Positions 43,791 through 52,342 are shown, numbered from the stretch's first letter. The stretch is 64,000 nucleotides of DNA from Haloglycomyces albus DSM 45210 (GCF_000527155.1 NZ_AZUQ01000001.1:310001-374000); one strand, 5' to 3'. Notes: generated by a model not told the origin, from the letters alone. Made by a program: numbers and translations.

Positions 43791-44474
43791 CTATCCGCAG
43801 CCACCGGCGTGGCCTTCGTCGGTGGCGTGCTGTCGTGTGTCCTGTGTCGGAGCGGCGGGTGACGGGGTCGGCAGGGCCTTGACGAAGGCCTCCAAGCGGT
43901 CTATCCCCCAGTACTTGTCCCAGCCGCGGGTAAAGAAGGGGACGCCGAACACCGCATCGCGTTCGACGGCGGTCAGGGATTCTCTCCCGCGCCGCCGCAG
44001 TTCGGGGTCGGAGGAGGCGTGATAGGCCGGGTCGGGGTCGAGACCCAGTTCGGTGAAGATCCCCGCGATGACCTTCGGATCGCAGACGTCGTCGCCTTCC
44101 TGCCAACGAGCGCGATATACCGCTTGGATGTAGTCGTGCCCGCGCCCCTGATCGACGGCGAGGTAATACGGTAGGTGCGTCACCTCCCAGTCGGTGTGTT
44201 CGTCCATCGGCCAGGCTATCGTCAATTCCCGCTCCCGGGCTAGACGCCGGACGTCGCGCAGGATGTAGTGATGTTTGGCGGCCGACATGGGCGTGTAGAG
44301 GAAACGTACTCCCTCGTCGTTCAGCTCCTGTTCCATGTGCTCGCCGGGTTCCCAGAAGGGGATCCATTCCAGCCGGTCGATCAGGTGCGGGTGGCGGTGG
44401 CGCAGGTCGTGATAGGCGAGCCAGGAATAGGGACTGCGAAGGGAGAAGTAGAACTTCGGTGTTTTATCGACCAT
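43791..44474 (-). CDS. DsbA/GST-kappa-like protein (2-hydroxychromene-2-carboxylate isomerase type)
   Basis: 227 aa. The N-terminal KFYFSLRSPYSWLAYHDLRHRHP has the thioredoxin-like SxRSPYSW motif of the glutathione-S-transferase kappa / HCCA isomerase group, where Ser replaces the DsbA Cys. The C-terminal DAVFGVPFFTRGWDKYWGIDRLEAFVKAL is typical too. Family members bind a thiol cofactor and catalyse cis-trans isomerisation or thiol chemistry. In this operon an isomerase of an unsaturated chain is a reasonable inference, not a demonstrated role. Confidence 0.8.
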   Translation of the reverse strand: MVDKTPKFYFSLRSPYSWLAYHDLRHRHPHLIDRLEWIPFWEPGEHMEQELNDEGVRFLYTPMSAAKHHYILRDVRRLARERELTIAWPMDEHTDWEVTHLPYYLAVDQGRGHDYIQAVYRARWQEGDDVCDPKVIAGIFTELGLDPDPAYHASSDPELRRRGRESLTAVERDAVFGVPFFTRGWDKYWGIDRLEAFVKALPTPSPAAPTQDTRQHATDEGHAGGCG

Positions 44475-44483
44475 TATTGATCC

Positions 44484-45194
44484 TTACAGGATGATTCCGC
44501 CGTCGACGGGCACTACGGCTCCGGTCATGTAGGTGGCTCGAGGTGAAGCGAGGAAACCGACCAGGTGGGCGACGTCGTCGACGCTTCCCATGCGCCCCAG
44601 CGGGATGTTCTCAACGGCTTTCTTCTTCACCGATTCGGCCAGGTCGGCGGTCATGTCGGTTTCGATGAAGCCGGGGGCGACGACGTTGACGCGGATGTTG
44701 AACCGCCCCAGTTCCTTGGACAGCGCCTTGCTGAATCCGATGATTCCGGCCTTGGAGGCGGAGTAGTTGCTCTGGGTGGGGTTGCCCTGGATCCCGGCGA
44801 CCGAGGAGAGGTTGATGATGCTGCCGTTTTTGCGTTTCATCATGGAGAAGGCCATCGAGCGGCACATGTTGTAGGTGCCGTCGAGGTTGGTGCGGATGAC
44901 GTCGTTCCAGTCGTCACCGGTCATGGTCAACAGTGGACTGTCACGCACGATACCGGCCGAGTTGATGAGTACGTCGATGTCGCCGACTTCGTCCTCGACG
45001 GTGGTGATGAGGTCTTTGCAGGCGTTGCCGTCGCTGACGTCGACCTGATAGTGGTGGACGTCGAGCCGGTTCTCCGCGTCGGGGATCGAGCGGGAGGCGA
45101 CGGCGACGGTGAATCCGTCGTCCTTCAGCCGCTGCGCGGCGGCGCGTCCGATGCCGCGGGTTCCGCCGGTGATGAGTACTACGGGTGGTGTCAT
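44484..45194 (-). CDS. 3-oxoacyl-ACP reductase (ketoreductase), FabG-like
   Basis: 236 aa from the ATG at 45194; the reading frame stays open upstream but that part overlaps the dehydratase gene. Classical SDR motifs are GGTRGIG near residue 9, LINSAGIV near 80, the catalytic Ser in INLSSVAG near 132 and YSASK near 146, with the C-terminal DVAHLVGFLASPRATYMTGAVVPVDGG. It reduces beta-ketoacyl-ACP with NADPH. ATGA overlap with the dehydratase gene shows tight coupling within the operon. Confidence 0.92.
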   Translation of the reverse strand: MTPPVVLITGGTRGIGRAAAQRLKDDGFTVAVASRSIPDAENRLDVHHYQVDVSDGNACKDLITTVEDEVGDIDVLINSAGIVRDSPLLTMTGDDWNDVIRTNLDGTYNMCRSMAFSMMKRKNGSIINLSSVAGIQGNPTQSNYSASKAGIIGFSKALSKELGRFNIRVNVVAPGFIETDMTADLAESVKKKAVENIPLGRMGSVDDVAHLVGFLASPRATYMTGAVVPVDGGIIL

Positions 45195-45655
45195 TGCGAG
45201 TCGGTACCTCCGGTGAGTTCCTGCGCCGGTCGCATGGCCATGACGATGCGGTCGACGCTGAGTACGGTCTGATCGTCGACGGTGGTGTGTCCACCGCAGA
45301 GAACGGTGTCTCCCAGGTCGCGTTGCAGTTCCACGTGGTGGATGAGAGTGTCGCCCGGGAAGACGGGCCGGTGTACGTCCACATCCGACATTCCGCCGAA
45401 GAGCATGACCTTGCCTTCCACGACGGAGGGATTGGGTTTGTCCGCGGCTACCAGCACTCCGGCCGCCTGACACCAGGATTCGACGAGTAGAACGGTGGGA
45501 TAGGCGTCGGAGTCGGAATGGGCATACCACGGTTCGTTGCCGCTGACGGCCTTCGCGGCCCGCAGACTCGTTCCCGGTTTGAGGTCGAGAATGCGGTCCA
45601 CCAGCAGCATGGGGTAGCGGTGCGGGAGGATTTCCTTGATGTCGGTGTGCTGCAT
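45191..45655 (-). CDS. FabZ-like hot-dog dehydratase, subunit 2
   Basis: 154 aa from the ATG at 45655. The N-terminal IKEILPHRYPMLLVDRI is typical of FabZ. The active-site region reads YAHSDSDAYPTVLLVESWCQAAG: a His and the helix Glu are at about the right distance, but the GHFPxxPxxPGV sequence is lost. The neighbouring hot-dog protein keeps GHYP instead, so the two may form a heterodimeric dehydratase in which each supplies part of the site, as described for some polyene-forming type II systems. Confidence 0.82.
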   Translation of the reverse strand: MQHTDIKEILPHRYPMLLVDRILDLKPGTSLRAAKAVSGNEPWYAHSDSDAYPTVLLVESWCQAAGVLVAADKPNPSVVEGKVMLFGGMSDVDVHRPVFPGDTLIHHVELQRDLGDTVLCGGHTTVDDQTVLSVDRIVMAMRPAQELTGGTDSQ

Positions 45656-46032
45656 CAGTTTTCCTCCTCGTCGTACAGGAGCGTCGCTGAGGCCGCCGTT
45701 CCCGACGCGGCGACCACTCGACCACGGCAGGACCATTGCCCGTCCCGCTGTTTCCACTCCACGAACACGTCTACTTCGTCGCTGGGAAAGACCGGGCCGG
45801 TGAAGCGGGTGGAGCGGATGCGACGCAGCCTCCGTTGTGGATGGTGCTCCTGTGCGGTCTGGACGATCAGGTCCAGAAGGCACACTCCCGGAAAGATCGG
45901 GAAGTCGGGGTAGTGTCCCGCCAGTAGTGGCTCGTCCTTGGCCACCAGGTAGGTGGCCTGCGCGGCCTCCGACGAGTCAATACGCACGTCGGGACCGCCG
46001 CGCAGCGGGCTCGTGTGAGCGAGCGGGGACAT
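45655..46032 (-). CDS. FabZ-like hot-dog dehydratase, subunit 1
   Basis: 125 aa. It contains LAGHYPDFPIFPGVCLLDLIVQTAQ near residue 38-62, the dehydratase signature with catalytic His in GHYP and Asp in place of the usual helix Glu, and the strand FTGPVFPSDEVDVFVEW. It removes water from 3-hydroxyacyl-ACP to give enoyl-ACP. It overlaps both the second dehydratase and the ACP gene by a few bases. Confidence 0.85.
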   Translation of the reverse strand: MSPLAHTSPLRGGPDVRIDSSEAAQATYLVAKDEPLLAGHYPDFPIFPGVCLLDLIVQTAQEHHPQRRLRRIRSTRFTGPVFPSDEVDVFVEWKQRDGQWSCRGRVVAASGTAASATLLYDEEEN

Positions 46033-46280
46033 TACTTCTCCCCCAGCTTGTGCGTCATGAGAGCGTGAGCCTTGTTGAGGGTGGTGATCTCCTTCAGTTC
46101 GTCCTCGGTGAGTTTGACGCCGAACTTGCGTTCCAAAACCACCATGACCTCAAGGGCCATCAGCGAGTCCACTTCCAGGTCGTCGATGAAGTGGGTCTCG
46201 TCGCCGACTTCGTCGACCTCGACGTCGAGTACCTCGGAGACGAGATTGCGCAGTTCTTCACGGTCGATTGTTACGTCCAT
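46032..46280 (-). CDS. Acyl carrier protein 2
   Basis: 82 aa, acidic, all-helical. The phosphopantetheine attachment site is Ser39 in LEVDSLMALEVM, followed by a recognition helix. It would carry the growing chain for the ketosynthases of the operon. A second ACP lies at 56452. No phosphopantetheinyl transferase gene is in the window. Confidence 0.93.
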   Translation of the reverse strand: MDVTIDREELRNLVSEVLDVEVDEVGDETHFIDDLEVDSLMALEVMVVLERKFGVKLTEDELKEITTLNKAHALMTHKLGEK

Positions 46281-46309
46281 TGTCGGATTCCTTTCGTTCT
46301 GTCTTTCTG

Positions 46310-47368
46310 TTATCGATAGAGGCGCAGCAGCGCGCCGCCCACACAGCCGTCAACGTCCACACCGGTCATCAAGGCGAGGCGCGGTTGATCACTCGGTTGG
46401 GAGGCCGACCGGGCGAGAAGCGCCGCGAGTTGAAAACCGCCCGACGCCGCACCCGTGTCGCCGATCCAGTCACCGACGGTCAGTTGTTCGGCCTCCGGAA
46501 CATGGGTGTTCAAGGCCTCGGATTCCGCCGCCGCGTACGGTCCGGGAGCGTCCGAACGGGCGACCGCCCACAGTGGTTCGTCCGTGGACTGACGCAAGCG
46601 CTGAATCCGGTCGCCCAACACTCGAGCCACGTCGTCGGCGTCACGAGCGACGCCCATGGACACGGACACGACCTCGGCCCACGGCTGTCGTCCGGCTGAC
46701 CGTGCTTCGGCTTCGGACTCCAGCAGCGTCACCGCGCAGCCTTCGGCGAGCGAGTGGTGCGGTGGCCCGACGCGGTGGCGCTCGGACAGTCGACTGCGGG
46801 TCGGCGACATTTCTTCCACCGCCCCGCACACGATCTGGCGAGCGCGGTTGAACCGCGCCAGGCGCAGGGCGTATTGCAACGTGGCGATTCCCGAACAGCG
46901 TCCGGCCGCAACGGTCGTATTGGGTCCTTTGAGTTGGTGCCAGATGGCGCTTTGCCCTGCCGCGCAGTTCATGACGGTATTGGGAAAGCGAGTGGGGTCG
47001 ACGAAGTAGGGTTTCTTCTGGGTCAGCGATTCGGTGGTGAAGCCGAGCATGCTTTCGGCACTGCCGGTGGTGGTTCCCAGGACGAGACCTGTGTCGTCGG
47101 CGATGCCGGGGAGGCGCCGTCCGTCGCGGTCGTGCAGCAGTTGGCCCACGGTCGCCACGGCCAGGCCGGTCACCCGGTCCATGGATCGGGTTCCCTTCTT
47201 ACCGAGGAAGTCGCGTACCTCGAAGTTCGGAACGTGACCGGAGCCGTACGGGTCGGAGGGTGAAGTGGGTGGCTGTGCCAGGTGCTCGATGAACTCGTCC
47301 TTGCCGATACCCAGCGGCGAGGTCGCTTCCCAGTCGCTGATGACCACCCGGGATGGTGCCATGGTCAT
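46310..47368 (-). CDS. Ketosynthase-fold protein without nucleophile (CLF-like)
   Basis: 352 aa, beta-ketoacyl-synthase fold: VVISDWEATSPLGIG at the start, LAVATVGQLL, LVLGTTTGSAESM. The nucleophile site, normally xACxxG, reads AGRCSGIATLQ, placing Arg where the Cys belongs (a Cys follows one place later). The HGTGT motif is absent and the second His motif reads WIGDTGAASGG, with Asp for His. It cannot be a normal condensing enzyme; a chain-length-factor or scaffold role is inferred. It sits 29 bases upstream of the ACP2 gene. Confidence 0.8.
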   Translation of the reverse strand: MTMAPSRVVISDWEATSPLGIGKDEFIEHLAQPPTSPSDPYGSGHVPNFEVRDFLGKKGTRSMDRVTGLAVATVGQLLHDRDGRRLPGIADDTGLVLGTTTGSAESMLGFTTESLTQKKPYFVDPTRFPNTVMNCAAGQSAIWHQLKGPNTTVAAGRCSGIATLQYALRLARFNRARQIVCGAVEEMSPTRSRLSERHRVGPPHHSLAEGCAVTLLESEAEARSAGRQPWAEVVSVSMGVARDADDVARVLGDRIQRLRQSTDEPLWAVARSDAPGPYAAAESEALNTHVPEAEQLTVGDWIGDTGAASGGFQLAALLARSASQPSDQPRLALMTGVDVDGCVGGALLRLYR

Positions 47369-47399
47369 GATTGTCCTTCCTGCTTGGAGACGCGTCGGT

Positions 47400-47819
47400 T
47401 TAGAAGAACCAGACGTGTCGGTAGTGGGGCCATTGGGCGGTCATGTCCTCGGCCGCGATCCGTCGCACTCCGCTGAGCAGTGCGGTTCCGGAGCGGTTGA
47501 AGTGGTCGCAGTCGGAGGCATCGGCCAGGACGGTGACGTCTTCGGAGATCAACGCCCGAATGGTGGCGCGCGGATCGGGGAGGGTGTCGATGTTCTGTCC
47601 GGACAGCTCGACCGCCGGTGGCCCGGGGCGGTCGAGGGCGTAGGTGACGGCGAAGTCGCGGAGGTATACGTCCAGCCCGCCTTGCGGGTCGGGCGGTTTC
47701 AGATCCCCCATCTGTCGATTGAGTTCCCGGATGAAGTACAGGGAATCGACGAACTGTGCCTCCACCGCACCTCGATAGGCTTTTTCGATGATGATGAGGA
47801 CGCGATCGCGCTCGGCCAT
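47400..47819 (-). CDS. DsrE-superfamily protein, third of three
   Basis: 139 aa from the ATG at 47819, overlapping the previous stop by one to three bases. It begins with the strand DRVLIIIEKAYRGAVEAQFVDSLYFIRELNRQ and later has a LADASDCDHFNRSG loop. The alpha/beta flavodoxin-like layout with a Cys before a helix fits DsrE/DsrF/DsrH proteins, which pass sulfur as persulfide or act as thiol-binding subunits. Assignment rests on its two partners as much as on its own sequence, so the confidence is moderate. Confidence 0.6.
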   Translation of the reverse strand: MAERDRVLIIIEKAYRGAVEAQFVDSLYFIRELNRQMGDLKPPDPQGGLDVYLRDFAVTYALDRPGPPAVELSGQNIDTLPDPRATIRALISEDVTVLADASDCDHFNRSGTALLSGVRRIAAEDMTAQWPHYRHVWFF

Positions 47820-48229
47820 CAGACCACTCCCATCATGACGGTGGTGTCGGCGGCTTCGACGTGTTTGTTGAATGCGAACGGCGGACGCAGTCGGACATGG
47901 TCGACGTGGTCGGTCGCGCCGCGTTCCTCGCTGCAGAAGCGGCAGGAGTACCAGCGCAGATGCTCCGGGTGTTGAGCCACCAGGCCGGTGATGACCTCGG
48001 CCACGCTGGGATAGTGTGTCTGCCAGTCCAAGAGGTTGCGCGGCTTGTCGTCTCCCAGGCTCTTCTGCGTGAGCATGGTGGCGTATCCGCAGGTCCATAC
48101 TTGGACATTCGCCTCACGAGCCAGGCTTGCCTCGACCAAGCGCAGGGCGGTGGTCGCCATGTCGTTGTCGTGTGGCGCGCCCATGAGCGCGACCAGTAGA
48201 TCGCTGCGTTGCAATGCGGTCGGTGCCAT
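47819..48229 (-). CDS. DsrE-superfamily protein, second of three
   Basis: 136 aa from the ATG at 48229. It starts RSDLLVALMGAPHDNDMATTALRLVEASLAREANVQVWTCGYATML, the usual DsrE/F opening strand, dynamics helix and Cys loop (Cys near residue 49). Near residue 95 it has a CRFCSEERG element with two close cysteines, unusual and suggestive of metal or persulfide binding. It overlaps both neighbouring DsrE genes. Confidence 0.7.
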   Translation of the reverse strand: MAPTALQRSDLLVALMGAPHDNDMATTALRLVEASLAREANVQVWTCGYATMLTQKSLGDDKPRNLLDWQTHYPSVAEVITGLVAQHPEHLRWYSCRFCSEERGATDHVDHVRLRPPFAFNKHVEAADTTVMMGVV

Positions 48230-48552
48230 CAGTGCCACACCACCGCGGGTCGTTCGGTCAACAGGTAGTCGGCGAGCCAGTCCATTCCGGTGACCGCGAG
48301 GCGCGGATGCAGGTCGTCGACGGTGAGTCCGCGTTGCCGCAGCGAGAAGCCGTCCACACGGACGGTTCCGCCGGCGGTGAGGAACTCTTCCAGGTCCGGG
48401 TTGTCGATACCGGCGGTGACTCCGTTTTCCAGCAACAGAACCGTGGTGTCGATGCCGAGTCCGAGGAGAGTACTGCCCCGCCGGTAGCATTCCGGTCCTT
48501 GGGGTGTGCGGACGGTGTGGGTCTCGACCAGCAAATGCGGTTGAGCGGTCAT
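48229..48552 (-). CDS. DsrE-superfamily protein, first of three
   Basis: 107 aa. It shows HLLVETHTVRTPQGPECYRRGSTLLGLGIDTTVLLLENGVTAGI followed by DLEEFLTAGGTVRVDGFSLRQRG, the strand-helix-strand and terminal RG pattern of DsrE-family subunits, and the end WLADYLLTERPAVVWH. The three-gene DsrE set inside a polyketide-like operon has no precedent I can name. TusBCD/DsrEFH hexamers relay sulfur; a similar complex could act here. Confidence 0.7.
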   Translation of the reverse strand: MTAQPHLLVETHTVRTPQGPECYRRGSTLLGLGIDTTVLLLENGVTAGIDNPDLEEFLTAGGTVRVDGFSLRQRGLTVDDLHPRLAVTGMDWLADYLLTERPAVVWH

Positions 48553-49367
48553 GAGGTCAAGGCCTCCCCGCCGTCAATGCCGATGACGTTGCCGGTCAAC
48601 CAGGACGAATCCAGCTGGGACAACTGCGCGATCCAGGCGGCGACGTCTTCGGGTTGAGTCAATCGGCCGTGGGGATTGCGTTCTTCGGCGGTGGCCAACA
48701 GCGCCTTGTGTTCGGGGATGCGTTCCAGAGACGGCGTCACCGTCACCCCGGCCCGCAGCAGGTTGACCGCGATACCCGCCGGGGCCAGTTCCACGGCCAA
48801 TTGACGGGCATGGGCGGCCAGGGCGCACTTGGCGGCCGAGACCGCACCGTAGGAGGCGGTCACCTTTTGGTCTCCGGCACTGGTCATGGCAAAGATCTTG
48901 CTGCCGGACCGGAGAAGCTCGGCGGAATGGAGCGCTTGGGTCCAATACACCAGACTGTGGGCCATCACGTCGGCGGTCATGGAGACCTGACGCGGATTGA
49001 TCGCCTCGTCGGCCTCGGCGATGTAGGGCTGCAGAGTACCGAAGGCCAGCGAGTGCAGCAGCACTCGTACACCGCGCTCGGCCAGCTGTCCCTGTAGTTC
49101 CTCAACGACCTCGGCACGGGCTCTCTTATTGGCGGCGTTGACGTTGTGGAAGGTGACCTCTACGCCGTGGGAGCGCAGTTCGGCGGTCAGTGCGTCGACT
49201 CTGTCCTGTTCGGTGGCGGTGTCGAAGTGCACCCCGACGATGTTCATTCCCTGCCGAGCCAAGGTCTGGGCGCAGGCGGCCCCCATACCGCTGGAGGCTC
49301 CCAGAATCAACGCGTTGTGTCCTTTGAGGTCTTGCGGCCCGACTGCGGGCCCCTGAACGTCTGACAT
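48549..49367 (-). CDS. Enoyl-ACP reductase-like SDR (FabI/FabL type)
   Basis: 272 aa from the ATG at 49367. The SDR start GHNALILGASSGMGAACAQTLARQG binds NAD(P)H. The catalytic pair is Y-x6-K in ASYGAVSAAKCAL near residue 170, the spacing of FabI and FabL enoyl reductases rather than the Y-x3-K of ketoreductases. The C-terminal LTQPEDVAAWIAQLSQLDSSWLTGNVIGIDGG is typical of SDRs. It would saturate some double bonds, so the product is probably not a full polyene. It begins one base after the preceding stop. Confidence 0.78.
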   Translation of the reverse strand: MSDVQGPAVGPQDLKGHNALILGASSGMGAACAQTLARQGMNIVGVHFDTATEQDRVDALTAELRSHGVEVTFHNVNAANKRARAEVVEELQGQLAERGVRVLLHSLAFGTLQPYIAEADEAINPRQVSMTADVMAHSLVYWTQALHSAELLRSGSKIFAMTSAGDQKVTASYGAVSAAKCALAAHARQLAVELAPAGIAVNLLRAGVTVTPSLERIPEHKALLATAEERNPHGRLTQPEDVAAWIAQLSQLDSSWLTGNVIGIDGGEALTS

Positions 49368-49368
49368 T

Positions 49369-50241
49369 TTAATCGTCACTCCGTTGTATATAGGCGAGGG
49401 ACAGGTTTCCATATGGGGAGACGACCAGGACGGCGCTCTCGGTCGGACCCGACATCAGATTGCGGCGTATCAGCGCGGCGGCGGTCAAGCAACCGTGTCC
49501 CACCTCGGTGAACGCCGCCCACTGGCCCGCATTGGCGTTGGGGGCGACCAGGTGAATCGGAACGTCGTCCGCTGTCGTCCAGCGGCTCAAGGTCTCGTGG
49601 CACCAGCGTCGTAGACTGTCGGGATCGTCCGCGACGTCGGGGACGAATCGACTGGCCGCCCGCACGGTTCCATAGCGCGGTCGCGTCGTGTCGGCCGCTT
49701 CCGTCACCAGCGACACCGAACCGTCGTCGGCACCGCCGAAGGAGGCCACGGGCGACTCGACCGCTCCCACGATTACGCGTTCGGCGCGCCCCAGAGACAG
49801 GGATCGAGCGCCCAAGGCCAGAGCTTCCACTCCCGCCGTGTGCGGGGTCGTCACGCTGACGTTGAAGCCGCGTAGACCGTGCTCGGTCCCCAAACGCGAC
49901 GCGATCAGGTTGACGGAGAAGTACGGGGCGGTCGCCGGACTCAACGCCTCGGCGTTCTCGTCGCGAATCGTCGAGTCCATCCCGGCGTGAAGATGGCGCA
50001 CCGATTCGTTGGTGCCCACCGCGACGCCAAAGTCCTCCCCGTTTCCTTCCCCGAGTTCGACGGACGCGTCGGCGAGAGCGTCCTTGGTGGAGGCCAGAAG
50101 GTACTGTGCCGCGCGTGGCAGATACTTGTATCCGCGCCTACCGAGCCGACTGCGATAGTCGAACCACTCGTCGTCCGCCGCACCGGCGGGCAGGGCGCTG
50201 CCGAGACCGGTAACGGCCACACTCAATTCAGGCGACGTCAT
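49369..50241 (-). CDS. Short ketosynthase-fold protein, CLF-like
   Basis: 290 aa, shorter than a normal ketosynthase (about 400). It keeps the fold marks VAVTGLGSALPAG and FGVAVGTNESV, but the nucleophile loop reads VTTPHTAGVEAL with His in place of Cys, and no HGTGT motif is present. A late EVGHGCLTAAAL is the only His site. It follows the active KS at 50241 directly (shared base), the usual KS-CLF gene order, so it is probably that enzyme's chain-length-factor partner. Confidence 0.82.
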   Translation of the reverse strand: MTSPELSVAVTGLGSALPAGAADDEWFDYRSRLGRRGYKYLPRAAQYLLASTKDALADASVELGEGNGEDFGVAVGTNESVRHLHAGMDSTIRDENAEALSPATAPYFSVNLIASRLGTEHGLRGFNVSVTTPHTAGVEALALGARSLSLGRAERVIVGAVESPVASFGGADDGSVSLVTEAADTTRPRYGTVRAASRFVPDVADDPDSLRRWCHETLSRWTTADDVPIHLVAPNANAGQWAAFTEVGHGCLTAAALIRRNLMSGPTESAVLVVSPYGNLSLAYIQRSDD

Positions 50242-51389
50242 CAGCGCACCCCTTCCAGCAGCAAGGAAATGTTGTTGCCTCCGAAGGCATAGGCGTTGAC
50301 CATCACGCGCGAACGATCCAAAGCGACCGACTCACGATTCAGATTGACCGCGCACGCGTCGTCGGTGGGGCCGACCGCCACATTGTTCGGAACCTCGCCG
50401 TGACGCAGCATCAGTACCCCGGCCACCACCGCGAGCGCCCCGGCGGCTCCGCCGGTATGCCCCAGCAATGCCTTCAGGCTATAAGCGGGCGGGCGGTGTT
50501 CGAGCGCTTCGGCCAACACCTGCCCTTCGATCTGGTCATTGAGTTCGGTTCCCGTTCCGTGCGGTATGACTGCGCCGACGTCGGCGGGTTTGGCGTCGGC
50601 CTCACGCAGTGCCGTGTCGATGGCCCGGCGGATCTGCCGCCCGTCCGGTTCAGGTGCGGTGGCATGGTGGGCGTCGCAGCTCCACGCGCTCGCACTCAAC
50701 ACCGCCTGCGGGGTCGCTCCGCGCCGCCGGGCGTGTTCGGCGGATTCGAGAACAACGGCGGCCGAGCCCTCTCCGAAGACGGTTCCGGCGCGGTCGGCGC
50801 TGAAGGGGCGGCAGCGTTGCGGATCGACGGCTCCCAGGCGGTTGAAGCATCCCAGCGCCACCCGCGAATAGGCTTCGCTGCCTCCGGCCACGGCGACGTC
50901 GACCGCACCGCTGCGGATCAGGTCGGCGGCCATGGAAACGGCGAATCCACCGGCGGCGCAGGCGTTGCTGACGCTGTGTACGGGCCCGTCGCAGCCGGTG
51001 CGGCGGGCAACGTCGGCGACCGTGGCGAACAGGGTGTTCTCTTCAGACGGAGGCTTCCCTTGGGAACGCTCTTGGTCGACGACACGCGACTGCCCCATGC
51101 CACTGCCGAGGACGAGGCCGGTGTTCGATCCACTCGCCGGGTCCCAGCCGGACTGCCGCAACGCTTCGGTCACAGCGGCATGTCCGAGGTCGGCGGCCGA
51201 CGGCTCCGGTCCCACGTCGGTGTCCGACGGGACGAGGTACATGAGTGGGTGGGCCATGTTGGCCTGGGGATCGTCGACCGGGCGCGGAGTACTGTGTGCG
51301 CCTTCCATGCCCTCCCACAGCACGGTGGCCCCGGCTCCGAGGCAGGAGACCGCCCCGACTCCGGTGACCACGACATCGCGGTCGTTCAC
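50241..51389 (-). CDS. Beta-ketoacyl-ACP synthase (catalytic triad intact)
   Basis: 382 aa. The triad is Cys144 in VSNACAAGGFA, His277 in VIPHGTGTELND and His311 in LLGHTGGAAGAL. The end VNAYAFGGNNISLLLEG is typical of FabF-like/type II PKS KS. It condenses ACP-bound malonyl units with the chain. Start overlaps the hot-dog thioesterase gene by 4 bases; the next gene encodes its likely CLF partner. Confidence 0.93.
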   Translation of the reverse strand: MNDRDVVVTGVGAVSCLGAGATVLWEGMEGAHSTPRPVDDPQANMAHPLMYLVPSDTDVGPEPSAADLGHAAVTEALRQSGWDPASGSNTGLVLGSGMGQSRVVDQERSQGKPPSEENTLFATVADVARRTGCDGPVHSVSNACAAGGFAVSMAADLIRSGAVDVAVAGGSEAYSRVALGCFNRLGAVDPQRCRPFSADRAGTVFGEGSAAVVLESAEHARRRGATPQAVLSASAWSCDAHHATAPEPDGRQIRRAIDTALREADAKPADVGAVIPHGTGTELNDQIEGQVLAEALEHRPPAYSLKALLGHTGGAAGALAVVAGVLMLRHGEVPNNVAVGPTDDACAVNLNRESVALDRSRVMVNAYAFGGNNISLLLEGVR

Positions 51390-52342
51390 TGCTTCTCACC
51401 TCGCGTGAGTGCCGTCATGACCCGCTCGTCGAAGTCCACGAGCGTCCAGTTGCTCCGGTCGTCGATGACGGCGTATCCGTGGGTGATGCTGCCGGTGGCG
51501 ACGGGAACGATCGTGTTGTCGCGAATGACGAAACAGTCCATGCGCGCGGTGTAGGTCAGGGTTTTGAAGACCTGCTCGATGGTGTAGACGGTGTAGAGCT
51601 GCTCTTCCATGATCGCCTCGTTGAGCAGCCGAATGCGCGAATGCGGAACGACGGGAATCCACCGCCGGTCGTCGAGCATGGTCTTGATGGAGATGCCGCG
51701 ATCGGCGAGGAACAGGTCTTCGGCCTCTTCCATCTGACGCAGGAAGCCCGACATCTGGACACGCTCGTTGTAGTGGCAGTACATGTAGGGGATGCGCCAT
51801 TTCCACGCGAAGGCGTTGCGTCCGGCGGTCGCCTGTTGGACGATGTCGCCGTTGAGGTCGAGGTCGGGCAGGTCCAGCGTCGTGGCGGAATCGGCGATGG
51901 ACTCCACCGCGAACGGCTCCAGAAGGCCGTCGTCGTTCTCGGTGTCGAAACCGTAGGTGCCGCGCCGCAGGTGTACGTCGACCTGTGCCGTCGCCGCCTT
52001 GGTCGCCTTGCCGTCCCGCATTACCGACAACTTGACGGTGAAGGACAGCCGGTCGTCGTCTCCACTGGGAATGACGACCGCCGTCGCGGCGTCGTCGGTG
52101 TGCAGCGCCGAGAAGATACGGGTGTCGAGGTTGGTCAGATCCAAACCGAGACCGAAGCGCTCGTACAGTTCGCGCGCACCCAGGCCGTTACTGCGGAAGT
52201 GTTCCAGAACGGCCTCTTCGATCACGTAATTGACGTGTTTGAACCCGATCCACGTGCAGATGTTCGAGCCCTCGTACCGTACCGGCACGCTCGTCTCGGT
52301 GGAATTGCGCAGCAGTTTGTCTACATTGGCCTTGATAGTCAT
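51386..52342 (-). CDS. Double hot-dog acyl-ACP thioesterase-like protein
   Basis: 318 aa. The first half contains VPVRYEGSNICTWIGFKHVNYVIEEAVLEHFRSNGLGARELYE, a 4HBT-type hot-dog helix; the second repeats the fold with ISIKTMLDDRRWIPVVPHSRIRLLNEAIMEEQLYTVYTIEQV. This layout resembles acyl-ACP or acyl-CoA thioesterases and hydroxyacyl dehydratase pairs. Chain release from the ACP is the most reasonable role in this operon. It overlaps the following KS gene and starts 4 bases after the hydrolase gene stop. Confidence 0.75.
   Translation of the reverse strand: MTIKANVDKLLRNSTETSVPVRYEGSNICTWIGFKHVNYVIEEAVLEHFRSNGLGARELYERFGLGLDLTNLDTRIFSALHTDDAATAVVIPSGDDDRLSFTVKLSVMRDGKATKAATAQVDVHLRRGTYGFDTENDDGLLEPFAVESIADSATTLDLPDLDLNGDIVQQATAGRNAFAWKWRIPYMYCHYNERVQMSGFLRQMEEAEDLFLADRGISIKTMLDDRRWIPVVPHSRIRLLNEAIMEEQLYTVYTIEQVFKTLTYTARMDCFVIRDNTIVPVATGSITHGYAVIDDRSNWTLVDFDERVMTALTRGEKQ

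Noticed and set aside
44484-45725. 413-aa version of the ketoreductase
   Set aside because: The first 177 residues overlap the dehydratase gene; the ATG at 45194 begins the normal FabG fold.
46310-47368. Calling this protein an active ketosynthase because it has a Cys in GRCSG
   Set aside because: The Cys is one position off the nucleophile site, HGTGT is missing and the second His is Asp.
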